Source of the DNA: Curtobacterium sp. VKM Ac-2922
Lineage (GTDB): Bacteria; Actinomycetota; Actinomycetes; Actinomycetales; Microbacteriaceae
Assembly: GCF_022815645.1 (NCBI RefSeq)
Contig: NZ_JALGRO010000006.1
Location: 1-64,000, forward strand
Direction of reading: 5' to 3'
Length of the DNA stretch: 64,000 nucleotides
Shown here: one piece after another, positions 18,019 to 26,795 of the stretch
Numbering within the stretch: position 1 is the stretch's first letter
Layout: each line of letters opens with the position of its first letter
Made by a program: the position numbers and the translations under genes
Notes under the pieces: generated by a model
The model's input: the letters and a program-made list of their open reading frames with translations, nothing else
What the model was told of the DNA's origin: nothing
Databases searched by the model: none

Positions 18019-18231
18019 GTGGGACGCTTCGGCCGGTGGTACGAACGGTGGAACACGACGCTGATCGAGAAGATGGGCCCGTCGCAGATCGGGGCCGGGC
18101 ATGCCGAGGGCGTCGACGACCGCACGGTGGACCGCGGCTGCCCGATCTGCCACAGGCCGTTGTCGCTGCACCAGGTCATCCGTCCCGAGGGCCAGGTCCG
18201 CTCGTCGACGCTCGTCTGCCCTCGCGACTGA
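18019..18231 (+). CDS. small zinc-ribbon-like protein, 70 aa
   Basis: Small basic protein starting at GTG 18019 behind AAAGGGAG. It contains a Cys-x2-Cys (GCPICHRP) and a C-terminal CPRD. This gives three Cys and two nearby His that could hold a zinc ion. It lies between the OhrR-like gene and the old yellow enzyme gene and shares the OhrR-like operator, so it may belong to an electrophile or peroxide response. The function is unknown. Confidence 0.65.
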   Translation: MGRFGRWYERWNTTLIEKMGPSQIGAGHAEGVDDRTVDRGCPICHRPLSLHQVIRPEGQVRSSTLVCPRD

Positions 18232-18283
18232 CCGATCTGCGCGCAGGCGGAATTGCACGCGGCAACAGTGCGTTCGGCCTGAG

Positions 18284-19375
18284 GTGAAGCTCTTCGAAAC
18301 CACCTCCTTCGGCGCCCTGCAGCTGTCGAACCGCATCGTCATGGCCCCGCTCACCCGCACCCGCGCCGGCGAGCACGGCATCCCGAACGACCTGCTCGTC
18401 GAGCACTACCGCCAGCGCGCGGGCCTCGGCATGATCATCACCGAGGGCACCTGGCCCGTGCAGGAAGGCCGCTCCTACCCCGGGCAGCCCGGCATCGAGA
18501 CGGACGAGCAGATCGCCGGGTGGCGCCGCGTCGCCGACGCCGTGCACGCCGAGGGCGGCACGATCGTCATGCAGCTCATGCACGGCGGCCGCGTCTCGCA
18601 CCCGTCGATCTCCGACACCCCGCGCATCGTCGCCCCCTCCGCGATCGCCGCCCCCGGTCAGACGCACCTGGCCGACGGCTCGAAGGCCGACATGCCGGTC
18701 CCCCACCAGCTGACCACCGACGAGGTCGCCCAGGCCGTGCAGGGCTTCGCCCAGGCCGCCCGCAACGCGATCGCCGCCGGGCTCGACGGTGTCGAGGTCC
18801 ACGGCGCCAACGGCTACCTGGTCCACGAGTTCATGTCCCCGGTGTCGAACACCCGCACCGACCAGTACGGCGGCTCCCCCGAGAACCGTGCGCGCTTCGC
18901 GATCGAGGTCACCACGGCCGTCGCCGAGGCCGTCGGAGCGGACCGCACCGGCATCCGCCTGTCGCCGGAGCACGGCATCCAGGGCGTCATCGAGGACGAC
19001 GCGGCCGACGTCCGCGCGACCTACACCGCCGTCGCCGAGGGCCTCGCCCCGCTGGGTCTGGCGTTCGTCGACGTCCTGCACGCCGAGCCGACCGGTGACC
19101 TGGTGCAGCACGTCCGTCGCACCGCCCGCGCCCCGTTCATCGTGAACTCGGGCTTCTCGTCGCTGACCACCCGTGACGAGGCCATCGCACTCGTCGACGC
19201 CGACCAGGCCGACGCCGTCGCCGTGGGTCGCATGGCGATCGCGAACCCCGACCTGGCACACCGCTGGGAGCGCGACACCGAGCTGAACGAGCTGCGCCCG
19301 CAGTTCTTCTACGGCGCGACGGCCGAGGGCTACACGGACTACCCGACCCTCGCCGAGGTGCGCGCGATGGCGTAG
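18284..19375 (+). CDS. NADH:flavin oxidoreductase, old yellow enzyme family
   Basis: FMN-dependent ene-reductase (363 aa; GTG 18284). A (beta/alpha)8 barrel of the NemA/OYE group. It shows the N-terminal LSNRIVMAPLTRTRA, the active-site stretch GLDGVEVHGANGYLVHEFMSP followed by NTRTDQYGGSPENRARF, and FMN phosphate binding at VAVGRMAIANPDLA. The substrate-binding pair is usually His-His or His-Asn; HGAN is present. It reduces alpha,beta-unsaturated carbonyls and nitro compounds. It lies 52 bp after a small zinc-ribbon gene in the same direction, under an OhrR-like regulator, consistent with detoxification of reactive electrophiles. Confidence 0.92.
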   Translation: MKLFETTSFGALQLSNRIVMAPLTRTRAGEHGIPNDLLVEHYRQRAGLGMIITEGTWPVQEGRSYPGQPGIETDEQIAGWRRVADAVHAEGGTIVMQLMHGGRVSHPSISDTPRIVAPSAIAAPGQTHLADGSKADMPVPHQLTTDEVAQAVQGFAQAARNAIAAGLDGVEVHGANGYLVHEFMSPVSNTRTDQYGGSPENRARFAIEVTTAVAEAVGADRTGIRLSPEHGIQGVIEDDAADVRATYTAVAEGLAPLGLAFVDVLHAEPTGDLVQHVRRTARAPFIVNSGFSSLTTRDEAIALVDADQADAVAVGRMAIANPDLAHRWERDTELNELRPQFFYGATAEGYTDYPTLAEVRAMA

Positions 19376-19391
19376 CACCCGACCCCGGTCG

Positions 19392-19431
19392 GACGGGAGG
19401 CCCGTGGCGGATCCGCCACGGGCCTCCCGTC
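19392..19431. terminator. perfect 40-bp palindrome after the OYE gene, family 1
   Basis: GACGGGAGGCCCGTGGCG and its complement around a GGATCC centre, with no mismatch, 16 bp after the stop. Probably a terminator; it has the same GGAGGC/GCCTCC ends as the other family-1 palindromes. Confidence 0.7.
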
Positions 19432-19467
19432 ATGTCCGTGGCCGGTGCTCCGGCCGTGGCCGGGCCG

Positions 19468-19623
19468 CTACTGCGCGGCCGGCTCCTGCAGGCTCGGGCC
19501 GTCCTCGAGGAACACCGTCGGGTGGCCCGGCGTCGGCAGGTCGGGCTTCGTGTCGAGCTCGGCGTCCGCGGGGAGCGCACCGGTGTCGTCGCCGGTGGGC
19601 ACCGGGTCGGTCGAAGGGGGCAT
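19468..19623 (-). CDS. small acidic Pro-rich protein, 51 aa
   Basis: A short gene whose ATG at 19623 is preceded by GGAG at a usable distance. The product is acidic and rich in Pro, Asp and Thr (start MPPSTDPVPTGDDTG, end SLQEPAAQ) with no signal or membrane segment. A longer open frame continues upstream, but that part is Arg-rich and reads through a dispersed palindrome, so it is probably not translated. No family recognised. Confidence 0.45.
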   Translation of the reverse strand: MPPSTDPVPTGDDTGALPADAELDTKPDLPTPGHPTVFLEDGPSLQEPAAQ

Positions 19624-19745
19624 CGCGAGGCTCCGTTCACGACGAGGGGCGTCCTGGCGCGCTGATGGTACCGCCGCCGGGCGGGCCGGCACCAGGCCGA
19701 TCCGCCGAGCGCGGCTCGTGCGGCGGCTCGCGGCGACTCGTGGCG

Positions 19746-19815
19746 CCGAGTCTCGGCTCCGCGGACAGTCTGCGGGCCGGAACGCCCGGATGATGTCCGC
19801 CAGAGCGAGACTCGG
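19746..19815. repeat. 70-bp nested palindrome, family 3, copy A
   Basis: Layout: CCGAGTCTCGG, 4 bases, a 40-base core beginning GCGGACA and ending TGTCCGC, 4 bases, then gCGAGACTCGG. Two more copies of exactly the same length are at 42350 and 63931. It lies in a gene-poor stretch before tRNA-Arg. Confidence 0.8.
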
Positions 19816-19871
19816 CGCGCGCCGGGCCGGGCCGCGAACGGTGCGGACGGACACGCCCCCGGGAACGCCGA

Positions 19872-19900
19872 AGGCCCCGATGCGATGTGCATCGGGGCCT
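19872..19900 (-). terminator. terminator of tRNA-Arg
   Basis: Perfect 12-bp stem AGGCCCCGATGC / GCATCGGGGCCT with a 5-base loop, 44 bp past the 3' end of the tRNA on its strand. Confidence 0.75.
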
Positions 19901-19944
19901 GCAGCGGTTCGGTGTCAGTCCGTCATCCTGAACTGACGGTACTG

Positions 19945-20017
19945 TGCGCTCGAAGGGACTCGAACCCCCAACCTTCTGATCCGTAGTCAGATGCTCTATC
20001 CATTGAGCTACGAGCGC
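19945..20017 (-). tRNA. tRNA-Arg (anticodon ACG)
   Basis: 73-nt cloverleaf on the minus strand. The acceptor stem is GCGCTCG/CGAGCGC, the D-arm lies around AGCTCAATGGATAGAGC, the anticodon loop CTACGGA gives ACG, and the T-arm contains GGTTCGAGTCC with discriminator A. CCA is not encoded. It reads CGN arginine codons after A34-to-inosine editing. Confidence 0.95.
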
Positions 20018-20042
20018 ATGGCTGCCGAAGCGGCCGTGGAAG

Positions 20043-20073
20043 ACTCTACAACAGGTGCGGCCCGCAGCGCCAA
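20043..20073 (-). promoter_or_regulatory. likely promoter of tRNA-Arg
   Basis: On the minus strand, TTGGCG, 19 bases, then TAGAGT, ending 26 bases before the mature 5' end. A single weak but well-placed candidate. Confidence 0.45.
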
Positions 20074-20123
20074 TCGTGCCGGGGTCGACGCCACGGACGG
20101 CGTGTCGCCCGGCTCGAGCGCGG

Positions 20124-20909
20124 TCAGACGGTGGCGAGCTCCTCGCCGAACACCTCGGCCAGGAACGCCTCGAGCGCCTGCCACGAGCGACGGTCGGCCG
20201 TCGCCTGGTACTGCGCACCGTTCTCGGGCGCGTCGGTCTCCGGCACGGCGAACGCGTGCATCGCACCCGCGTACGTCACGACCTGCCAGTCCAGATCGGG
20301 CACGGCGCGCATCTCGTCCTGCCAGGCCTGGACGGTCGAGTCGGGCACGACGGGGTCGACCCCGCCCGTGAGCACGAGCAACTTGGCCCGGATCGCCGCG
20401 GCATCGGACGGGTCGTGGGCGATCAGGCCGCCGTGGAACGAGACCGCCCCGACCAGGTCCGCGCCGGTACGGGCGAGCTCCAGCGCTGCGGACCCGCCGA
20501 AGCAGTACCCCATCACCACGACGCGGGAGTGGTCGACGTCGGGGTCGGCGCGCAGCCGGTCGAGCCCCGCCTGCACCCGGGCACGCATGAGCGGCAGGTC
20601 CTGGTAGTACGACCCGGCGACCTCGGCGGCGGTGTCGTCGCCCGGACGGACGCCCTCGCCGTAGACGTCGGCGCCGAAGGCCACGTACCCCAGGCGCGCG
20701 AGCATCGTCACGCGGGCCTCGACGTGCTCGTTCACCCCGTGCCAGTCGTGGATCACGAGCACGCCGGGGCGGGGCCCGGACACGGCGTGGTCCTTCGCCA
20801 GCACCCCGAGCAGCGCCGTGCCCTCGTGGTCGTAGCGGACGGGCTCGACACGGATGTCGGCTCCGGCGGGTTCGGGAACGGTCTGCAGGACGTCGTCGAT
20901 CGTGGTCAT
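20124..20909 (-). CDS. dienelactone hydrolase family protein
   Basis: Alpha/beta hydrolase (261 aa) of the dienelactone hydrolase family. The nucleophile is Cys136 in GYCFGG, with probable Asp185 and His218 (AGAMHAF) completing the triad. The early strand GVLVIHDWHGVNEH is typical. No aromatic ring-cleavage genes are nearby, so it is probably a general carboxyl-ester or lactone hydrolase rather than part of chlorocatechol degradation. It lies 67 bp after the glucose-6-phosphate dehydrogenase gene on the same strand. Confidence 0.9.
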   Translation of the reverse strand: MTTIDDVLQTVPEPAGADIRVEPVRYDHEGTALLGVLAKDHAVSGPRPGVLVIHDWHGVNEHVEARVTMLARLGYVAFGADVYGEGVRPGDDTAAEVAGSYYQDLPLMRARVQAGLDRLRADPDVDHSRVVVMGYCFGGSAALELARTGADLVGAVSFHGGLIAHDPSDAAAIRAKLLVLTGGVDPVVPDSTVQAWQDEMRAVPDLDWQVVTYAGAMHAFAVPETDAPENGAQYQATADRRSWQALEAFLAEVFGEELATV

Positions 20910-20976
20910 GTCCCGGACGCTACGCCCGCTGCCCCGGACGGTGCCGGGACGACGGGTGGCGCGGGTGCGGAGCCGT

Positions 20977-22398
20977 TCAGCAGTCGATGTTGTCCCAGCC
21001 GTCGGGCCCCTCGGACCCGGCGGGGTAGTCGTCCAGGTCGACCTTGCCGGCCCGCCAGGCGGTCAGGAACGGCTCGACGACCTTCCAGCCCTGCACGGCG
21101 CTGTCGCCGCGGACCGACAGCGTCGCGTCGCCCTCGAGCACCCCGGCCAGGACCTCGCCGTAGGCGCTGAGCCGACCGGGGTTGAACGTGGTCTCGAGCA
21201 CGGTGTGGTCGATCGTGTACGGGTCGCCCGGGCCGTTGACGTTGAGCTCGAGGTCCATCTTGTCGGGCGCGATCCAGATCCGCAGCCGGTCGGGGCGCTG
21301 CACGCCGGTCAGCCCGTCGGGCACGTGCGGGGAGTCCTTGAAGGTCACGACGATCTCGCGGCGCTGGGCACCGAGGGCCTTGCCGGACCGCAGCGTGAAC
21401 GGCACGCCCGCCCAGCGCCAGTTCGCGATCTCCAGCCGGATCTGCGCGAGGGTCTCGGTGCCGATCGACGGGTCGACCCCGTCCTCGTCGACGTAGGACG
21501 GCATCGAGCGGTCACCCACGGTGCCGGCCGTGTACCGCGCGCGACGACCCGCGGTGAGCGGGTCGCCGCCCCACGGCCGGACGGCGCGCAGCACGAGTTC
21601 CTTCTGCGTGCGCAGGTCGTCGGCGTCGATCGACGCGGGTGCCTCCATCGCGACGACCGCCATCACCTGCAGCAGGTGGCTCTGGATCATGTCGACCAGG
21701 GCACCGGCCTTGTCGTAGTAGCGTGCGCGACCCTCGAGCCCCAGGGTCTCGTCGTAGACGATGTCGACGCGCTCGACGTGGGTGGACGACAGCAGCGGCT
21801 CGATGATGCGGTTCGCGAAGCGCAGCCCGAGCAGGTTCAGCACCGTCGAGCGGCCCAGGAAGTGGTCGACGCGGTGGATGCGCTCCTCGGGCAGGAACGA
21901 GTGCAGCAGGTCGTTGAGGTGTTCGGCGCTGGCGGCATCGGTGCCGAAGGGCTTCTCGAGCGCCAGACGGATGCCGGCGGGCAGGTCGAGGTCGGCCAGG
22001 ACGGCGCAGCTCTTCTCGGTGACGGCGGGCGGCAGGGCGAAGTACACGGCCGGGTCGTGGTGGCAGTCGGCGAGCAGGGTCTTCAGGTCGTCGGCACTGG
22101 TGACGTCCGCCTTGCGGTAGCTCGAGGCGTCGACGACGTCCTGCAGGCGCTTCGACAGCGGCTTCGACCCCGAGGCGCCCTCGTCCTCCTCGTTCTTCGA
22201 CGCCTGTGCGTTCTCGAACGCGTCGTGCACCAGCTGCTTCCAGTCGTCGGCCGCGATGTCCTCGACCCCGGCCCCGACGAGCTGCACGTCCCAGTCCTCC
22301 TTCACCTCCAGCAGCGTCGCGAGGCCCGGCAGCAGCAGGCGCTTGGACAGGTCGCCACTGGCACCGAGGATGAGGAGGGTGGTCTGGAGGCTCGACAT
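20977..22398 (-). CDS. glucose-6-phosphate dehydrogenase (divergent)
   Basis: G6PDH-family enzyme (473 aa), first step of the oxidative pentose phosphate pathway: glucose 6-phosphate to 6-phosphogluconolactone with NADP. The nucleotide motif is LILGASGDLSKR (residues 9-20) and EKPFGTD is present. The catalytic motif, normally DHYLGK(E/Q), is D178-H-F-L-G-R-S184 here: Tyr to Phe, Lys to Arg and Glu to Ser. The general-base His179 pair remains. An acidic insert (NEEDEGASGSK, about residues 69-79) is also unusual. It is not in the usual tkt-tal-zwf-opcA cluster, so it is probably a second, specialised paralogue. Confidence 0.85.
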   Translation of the reverse strand: MSSLQTTLLILGASGDLSKRLLLPGLATLLEVKEDWDVQLVGAGVEDIAADDWKQLVHDAFENAQASKNEEDEGASGSKPLSKRLQDVVDASSYRKADVTSADDLKTLLADCHHDPAVYFALPPAVTEKSCAVLADLDLPAGIRLALEKPFGTDAASAEHLNDLLHSFLPEERIHRVDHFLGRSTVLNLLGLRFANRIIEPLLSSTHVERVDIVYDETLGLEGRARYYDKAGALVDMIQSHLLQVMAVVAMEAPASIDADDLRTQKELVLRAVRPWGGDPLTAGRRARYTAGTVGDRSMPSYVDEDGVDPSIGTETLAQIRLEIANWRWAGVPFTLRSGKALGAQRREIVVTFKDSPHVPDGLTGVQRPDRLRIWIAPDKMDLELNVNGPGDPYTIDHTVLETTFNPGRLSAYGEVLAGVLEGDATLSVRGDSAVQGWKVVEPFLTAWRAGKVDLDDYPAGSEGPDGWDNIDC

Positions 22399-22499
22399 GT
22401 CCCAGACCGTACCCACCGGTTCCGGTGCACGGACGGGTGGTTCCAATACTGTGGGCACCGTGACGGCGCACCGCGGGCGTCGGGACGCGAGGGAGCACC

Positions 22500-23657
22500 A
22501 TGGCGACTGAGGACACCGGACGACGACTGCGTGTGGTCGTCGTCGGCACGGGCATGATCGCGGCGGTGCACGTGCGCGCCGCGAAGGCCGCCGGGGCTGA
22601 GGTGCTCGGGGTCCTCGGCCGGAACGCCGATCGCTCCGCGCAGGTCGCCGCCCAGCTCGACGTGCCCCGCGGGTACGCCGACCTGGACCAGGTGATCGCC
22701 GACGCACCCGACGTGGTGCACGTCTGCACACCGAACGACCAGCACCACCCCCAGGCCCTCGCCGTCATCCGCGCCGGCATCAACGTCGTGTGCGAGAAGC
22801 CGCTCGCGGTGTCGAGCGCGCAGGCCGCCGAGCTCGAGCGGGCCGCGGCGGACGCCGGCGTCGTCGCGACGGTGCCGTTCGTCTACCGCTTCCACCCGAT
22901 GGTGCGCGAGGTCCGGTCGCGGATCACCGACGGCGACCTGGGCCGGGTGCTCGCGGTGCACGGCCACTACCTGCAGGACTGGATGCTCGACGAGGACTCG
23001 TCCTCGTGGCGGGTCGACGCCGGCGCCGGCGGGCTGTCCCGCGCGTTCGCCGACATCGGTTCGCACTGGTGCGACCTGGCCGAGTTCGTCACCGGCGAGC
23101 GCTTCGCGAGCGTCAGCGCCACCACGGACATCGTCTACCCGACCCGGCCGGCCGCCTCCGGCCCGTCGTTCTCGGGCTCGCCCGACCCGGACCCGATCGC
23201 CGACGCCGGCACCCGCGACGAGGTCACGACCGAGGACACCGCCGTCGCCACGTTCCGCACCGAGACCGGCCGGATCGGCAACGTCGTCGTCTCGCAGGTC
23301 GCCGCCGGACGGAAGAACCGGCTGTGGTTCGAGGTCGACGGCACACGCGGTTCGGCCGCCTTCGACCAGGAGCAGCCCGAGTCGGCCTGGTTCGGCAACG
23401 AGACCGGCGCCCAGATCGTGGTGCGGGACCCGTCGCAGGGCTCCCCCGACCAGCGGCGTCTGGCGACCGTGCCGGCCGGGCACCCGCAGGGCTACCTCGA
23501 CGCGTTCGCCGCCTTCGTCGCGGACACCTACACCGCCGTCCGCACCGGGGTGGTCCCCGACGGTCTGCCGACCTTCGCCGACGGCGCCCGGTCAGCGCGC
23601 ATCATCGACGCCGTCGTGGCGAGCGCGCGCTCGCGCGCGTGGGAGGACGTCGGCTGA
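22500..23657 (+). CDS. Gfo/Idh/MocA family oxidoreductase
   Basis: NAD(P)-dependent sugar or cyclitol dehydrogenase (385 aa). The N-terminal Rossmann fold starts at RVVVVGTGMIAAVHVRAA, then CTPNDQHHPQA and the conserved EKPLA, followed by the C-terminal alpha/beta domain with GLSRAFADIGSHWCDLAEF (Asp/His active-site region). The start ATG follows GAGGGAG. It is divergent from the G6PDH-like gene, and a promoter-like TACTGT (22447-22452) lies in the 100-bp gap. The substrate cannot be read from sequence. Confidence 0.88.
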   Translation: MATEDTGRRLRVVVVGTGMIAAVHVRAAKAAGAEVLGVLGRNADRSAQVAAQLDVPRGYADLDQVIADAPDVVHVCTPNDQHHPQALAVIRAGINVVCEKPLAVSSAQAAELERAAADAGVVATVPFVYRFHPMVREVRSRITDGDLGRVLAVHGHYLQDWMLDEDSSSWRVDAGAGGLSRAFADIGSHWCDLAEFVTGERFASVSATTDIVYPTRPAASGPSFSGSPDPDPIADAGTRDEVTTEDTAVATFRTETGRIGNVVVSQVAAGRKNRLWFEVDGTRGSAAFDQEQPESAWFGNETGAQIVVRDPSQGSPDQRRLATVPAGHPQGYLDAFAAFVADTYTAVRTGVVPDGLPTFADGARSARIIDAVVASARSRAWEDVG

Positions 23658-23667
23658 GCCGACGGGT

Positions 23668-23727
23668 CGGACTGGAGGCCCGGCTGCCGTGACCGACGTC
23701 GGTCACGGCAGCCGGGCCTCCAGTCCG
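23668..23727. repeat. perfect 60-bp palindrome, family 1
   Basis: CGGACTGGAGGCCCGGCTGC continuing through GTGACC to a GACGTC centre, then the exact complement; no mismatch in 60 bp. It lies 11 bp after the oxidoreductase stop and is probably its terminator. It is the longest perfect member of the family-1 palindromes. Confidence 0.8.
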
Positions 23728-23802
23728 GTCATGTGAACAGCGCGTGACGTTCGCCGGGACCCCCTGGCGGGTTGTCTGTGGATCCTCGTAGGTTCGTTGC
23801 CG

Positions 23803-26083
23803 ATGAACACGAAACCGACCTCCCGACGACGCGGCATCGCCGCCGGCGCCGCCCTGGCCACCGCTGGTGTCCTCGTCGCCCTGTCCCTGCCCACTGCCGC
23901 CGTCGCAGCCGACGGTGACACGACGATCGACATCTACGACGTCAACGACTTCCACGGACGCATCGCGCAGTCCCTGAGCAGCCCGACCCCGCGCGCCGGT
24001 GACGCCGCCGGTGCCGCGGTGCTCGCCGGGGCACTCGACGAGCTGCGCGGGACCGACCGCTCGACGTCGGCGTTCGTCAGCGCCGGGGACAACATCGGCG
24101 CCTCGACCTTCGAGTCCTTCGTGCAGCAGGACCAGCCGACGATCGACGTGCTCAACCAGATGGACCTGTCCGTCAGCGCGATCGGCAACCACGAGCTCGA
24201 CGGTGGCCGCGCCGACCTGCAGGACCGCGTGATCGGGCCCGAGGGGGCGCGCAACGCGAAGTGGGACTACGTCTCCGCCAACATCATCGACCGGGCGACC
24301 GGCGAGCCCGCGTTCCAGCCGTACTCGATCCAGCAGATCAGCGGCAAGCGCATCGGGTTCATCGGCGCGACCGTCGACCTGACCGGGCTCGTCAGCCCAG
24401 CTGGCATCTCCACCCTGCAGATGGCCGACATCACCTCGTCGGTGAATGCGGTCGCCGACGAGCTCACCGACGGCAACGAGGCCAACGGCGAAGCTGACGC
24501 ACTCGTGCTCCTGGTCCACGACGGCGCGGACACCGCGGCAGCGAGCGACCTCGACAACGGGTCGGCGTTCGCGAAGGCGGTGCACGGGGTCACCCCGAAG
24601 GTGTCCGCGATCCTGTCCGGACACACGCACCAGACCTACGTGCACAACGTCGTTCCCGACGGTGGCACGGTCCCCCGCCCGGTGATCCAGACCGGGTCGT
24701 ACGGGCTTCAACCTGGGTCACCTGCGCATGACGGTCGCGGCCGACGGGTCCGTCGCCGCGACGGCCGAGAACCTCAGCCTGGTCGACGGCACGTACGCCC
24801 CGGACGCTGCCGTCGCCGCGACCGTGACGAGCGCCGTCGCCGCCGCCGAGGTCCGTGGGGCCGAGGTCATCGGGAAGACCGACGTCGACATGCGCCGCGC
24901 GGTGCAGACCGACGGCAGCGAGAACCGCGGGGGCGAGTCCACGCTCGGCAACTTCGTCGCCGAGGTCCAGCGCAGCGCCACCCAGGACCGTCAGGGCGCC
25001 CAGATCGCGTTCATGAACCCGGGCGGTCTGCGTGCCGACCTGGCCGGCGGCGACGTGACCTACAAGGAAGCGGCCGTCGTCCAGCCGTTCGCGAACACCC
25101 TGGTCGTGCTCGACCTGACCGGGGCGCAGGTCGAGCAGGCGCTCGAGCAGCAGTGGCAGCCCGCCGCCGCCAGCCGGCCGTTCCTGAAGCTCGGCTTGTC
25201 GAAGGGCTTCTCGTACGCCTACGACCCGACCGCCGCGGCCGGGTCGCGCATCACCTCGATGACGCTCGACGGCGCCCCGATCGACCCCGCGACGACGTAC
25301 AAGGTCACGGTGAACTCGTTCCTGGCGTCGGGTGGCGACAACTTCACCGCGTTCGCCGGTGCCGCGGCCAAGCAGGACAGCGGCACGGTCGACCTCGAGG
25401 CGCAGGTGCAGTACTTCCGGACGAACCCCAGTGTCACCGTGGCCGACGACCAGCGTTCGGTGGGCGTCCAGATCACCCCGACGCCCGAGGGCGGTTTCCA
25501 GCCGGGCGACCCGATCGCCATGGAGCTGTCGTCGCTGGTCTTCAGCAGCGCGGCCGACCAGCCGACCACGGTGTCCGTCAGCGCTGGTGACCAGGTGCTC
25601 GCCACGGCGGACATCGACCCGACGGTCGTCGACACCACGGACGAGCAGGGCCGGGCATCGCTCCGGTTCACCGTGCCGACCGGCACCGACGCTCCGGCAG
25701 CCCGTGCGGCGGAGACCACGTTCGCCGCGCTGGCCGCCACCACGGACGCACCCCTGGTCGTGACCGTCGGTTCGACGCGCATCGTGCTCCCCGTGACGGT
25801 GCCCCTCGCTGCGGCCGTCGACCCGGGCACCGACCCGACCGACCCGGGCGACCCGGGCGACCCGGGTACCGACCCGGGCACGGGCCCCGTCGCCGGTGGC
25901 GGTGCTGATGCGGGCAGCGGCGGCGTCGTCGGTGCCGGCACGGGTGGCACCGCCGTGCGCGGCTCGGGCGACCTGGCCTACACGGGCACTGAGCTCGCCG
26001 CCCCGGCCCTGGTCGCCGGGCTGCTGCTGCTCGCCGGCATCACGGCGATGGTCGTCGCACGACGGCGGCGCACACGAATCTGA
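23803..26083 (+). pseudogene. surface 5'-nucleotidase / UDP-sugar hydrolase, frameshifted
   Basis: Exported metallophosphoesterase of the UshA/5'-nucleotidase family that dephosphorylates extracellular nucleotides. It has a signal peptide with SRRRG and ending AVAADG. The metal-site motifs are DVNDFHGR, AGDNIGAS, IGNHELDGG and SGHTHQTY. After GSYG the frame is lost: one extra G in the GGG run at 24703-24705 shifts the frame. The rest, starting FNLGHLRM and including the complete 5'-nucleotidase C-terminal domain, is intact in the +1 frame to 26083. The C-terminus has an Asp-Pro-Gly linker, the sortase-type signal LAYTG, a membrane segment and RRRRTRI, so the product was wall-anchored. It may be a real mutation or a sequencing indel; codon use on both sides is normal. 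Confidence 0.85.
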
Positions 26084-26452
26084 CCGCACGTCGCCGGACG
26101 CCCCCGTCCACTCGCGACACCGTGGGAGGCCACGATGTCCGGGTGCGGCGGGGGCGTCCTGCGTCCGGGTGGGTTCGGCCGTCCGCTCCGGGCGTATCCG
26201 GTCCGCACCGATCCCTGTCGTTCTCCGGGTCCGACGGGTAATCTCGGCCCTGTCGCCCCCGCGACGCGCCACGCTGGGTCGCCTCTCTTCGCGAGCGGTG
26301 GTTCCGTTTCGCGTGACTCCGTGGCGCGGGTGTCCTCCGTCTCCAGGGAAACGACGGAGGGCACCCATCCCGAGGGCTCAGCCGCGCGCCTCCGCGCCGC
26401 GCGTCGCCGCCCGCTGTTCAACGCTCGCTGTTCGCCGCTCGCCACTCGCGGT

Positions 26453-26586
26453 GACCGGTCACGACACCCCGCGCACCACCCGCCGACCGGTCACCATCCG
26501 TCGCCTGCGGCAACGCCAACCGACAACCCACGACCACTCGGCGAACGCGAGCGGGGAGTCGTGACCAGCCAGACGGGGCGACGGCG
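26453..26586. repeat. 134-bp direct repeat, copy 1
   Basis: Nearly identical to 26655-26788 (202-bp offset, only a few mismatches). It starts GACCGGTCACGACACC and ends GACGGCG. It contains GACCGGTCA-type palindromes and GACCGGTCACC. Confidence 0.85.
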
Positions 26587-26604
26587 ACAGCGGCGACGAC
26601 CACC

Positions 26605-26647
26605 GGACTGGAGGCGGTGCGAACGAACCGAACCGCGCCTCCCGTCC
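26605..26647. repeat. family-1 palindrome (degenerate) between the direct repeats
   Basis: GGACTGGAGGC ... GCGCCTCCCGTCC, with a loose core containing GCGAACGAACCGAACCGC. It occupies the spacer between the two 134-bp repeats. Confidence 0.65.
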
Positions 26648-26654
26648 CGCCCGC

Positions 26655-26788
26655 GACCGGTCACGACACCCCGCGCGCCACCCGCCGACCGGTCACCATC
26701 CGTCGCCTGCGGCAACGCCAACCGACGACCCACGACCACTCGGCGAACGCGAGCGGGGAGTCGTGACCAGCCATACGGGGCGACGGCG
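26655..26788. repeat. 134-bp direct repeat, copy 2
   Basis: Second copy, ending 7 bp from the efeB stop codon. It suggests a recent local duplication. Confidence 0.85.
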
Positions 26789-26795
26789 CCCGCGG

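Larger units (their letters stand above)
26084..26795. other. intergenic, 712 bp
   Basis: Between the 5'-nucleotidase and efeB 3' ends. It holds an 11-bp stem GGACGCCCCCG (26097) / CGGGGGCGTCC (26149) that may form a loose terminator, a 134-bp direct repeat in two copies and a family-1 palindrome between them. Open frames here are Arg/Pro-rich and unconvincing. I see no gene. Confidence 0.6.

Noticed and set aside
26453..26788. CRISPR-like array
   Set aside because: Only two copies of a 134-bp unit; no short repeats with unique spacers and no cas genes.
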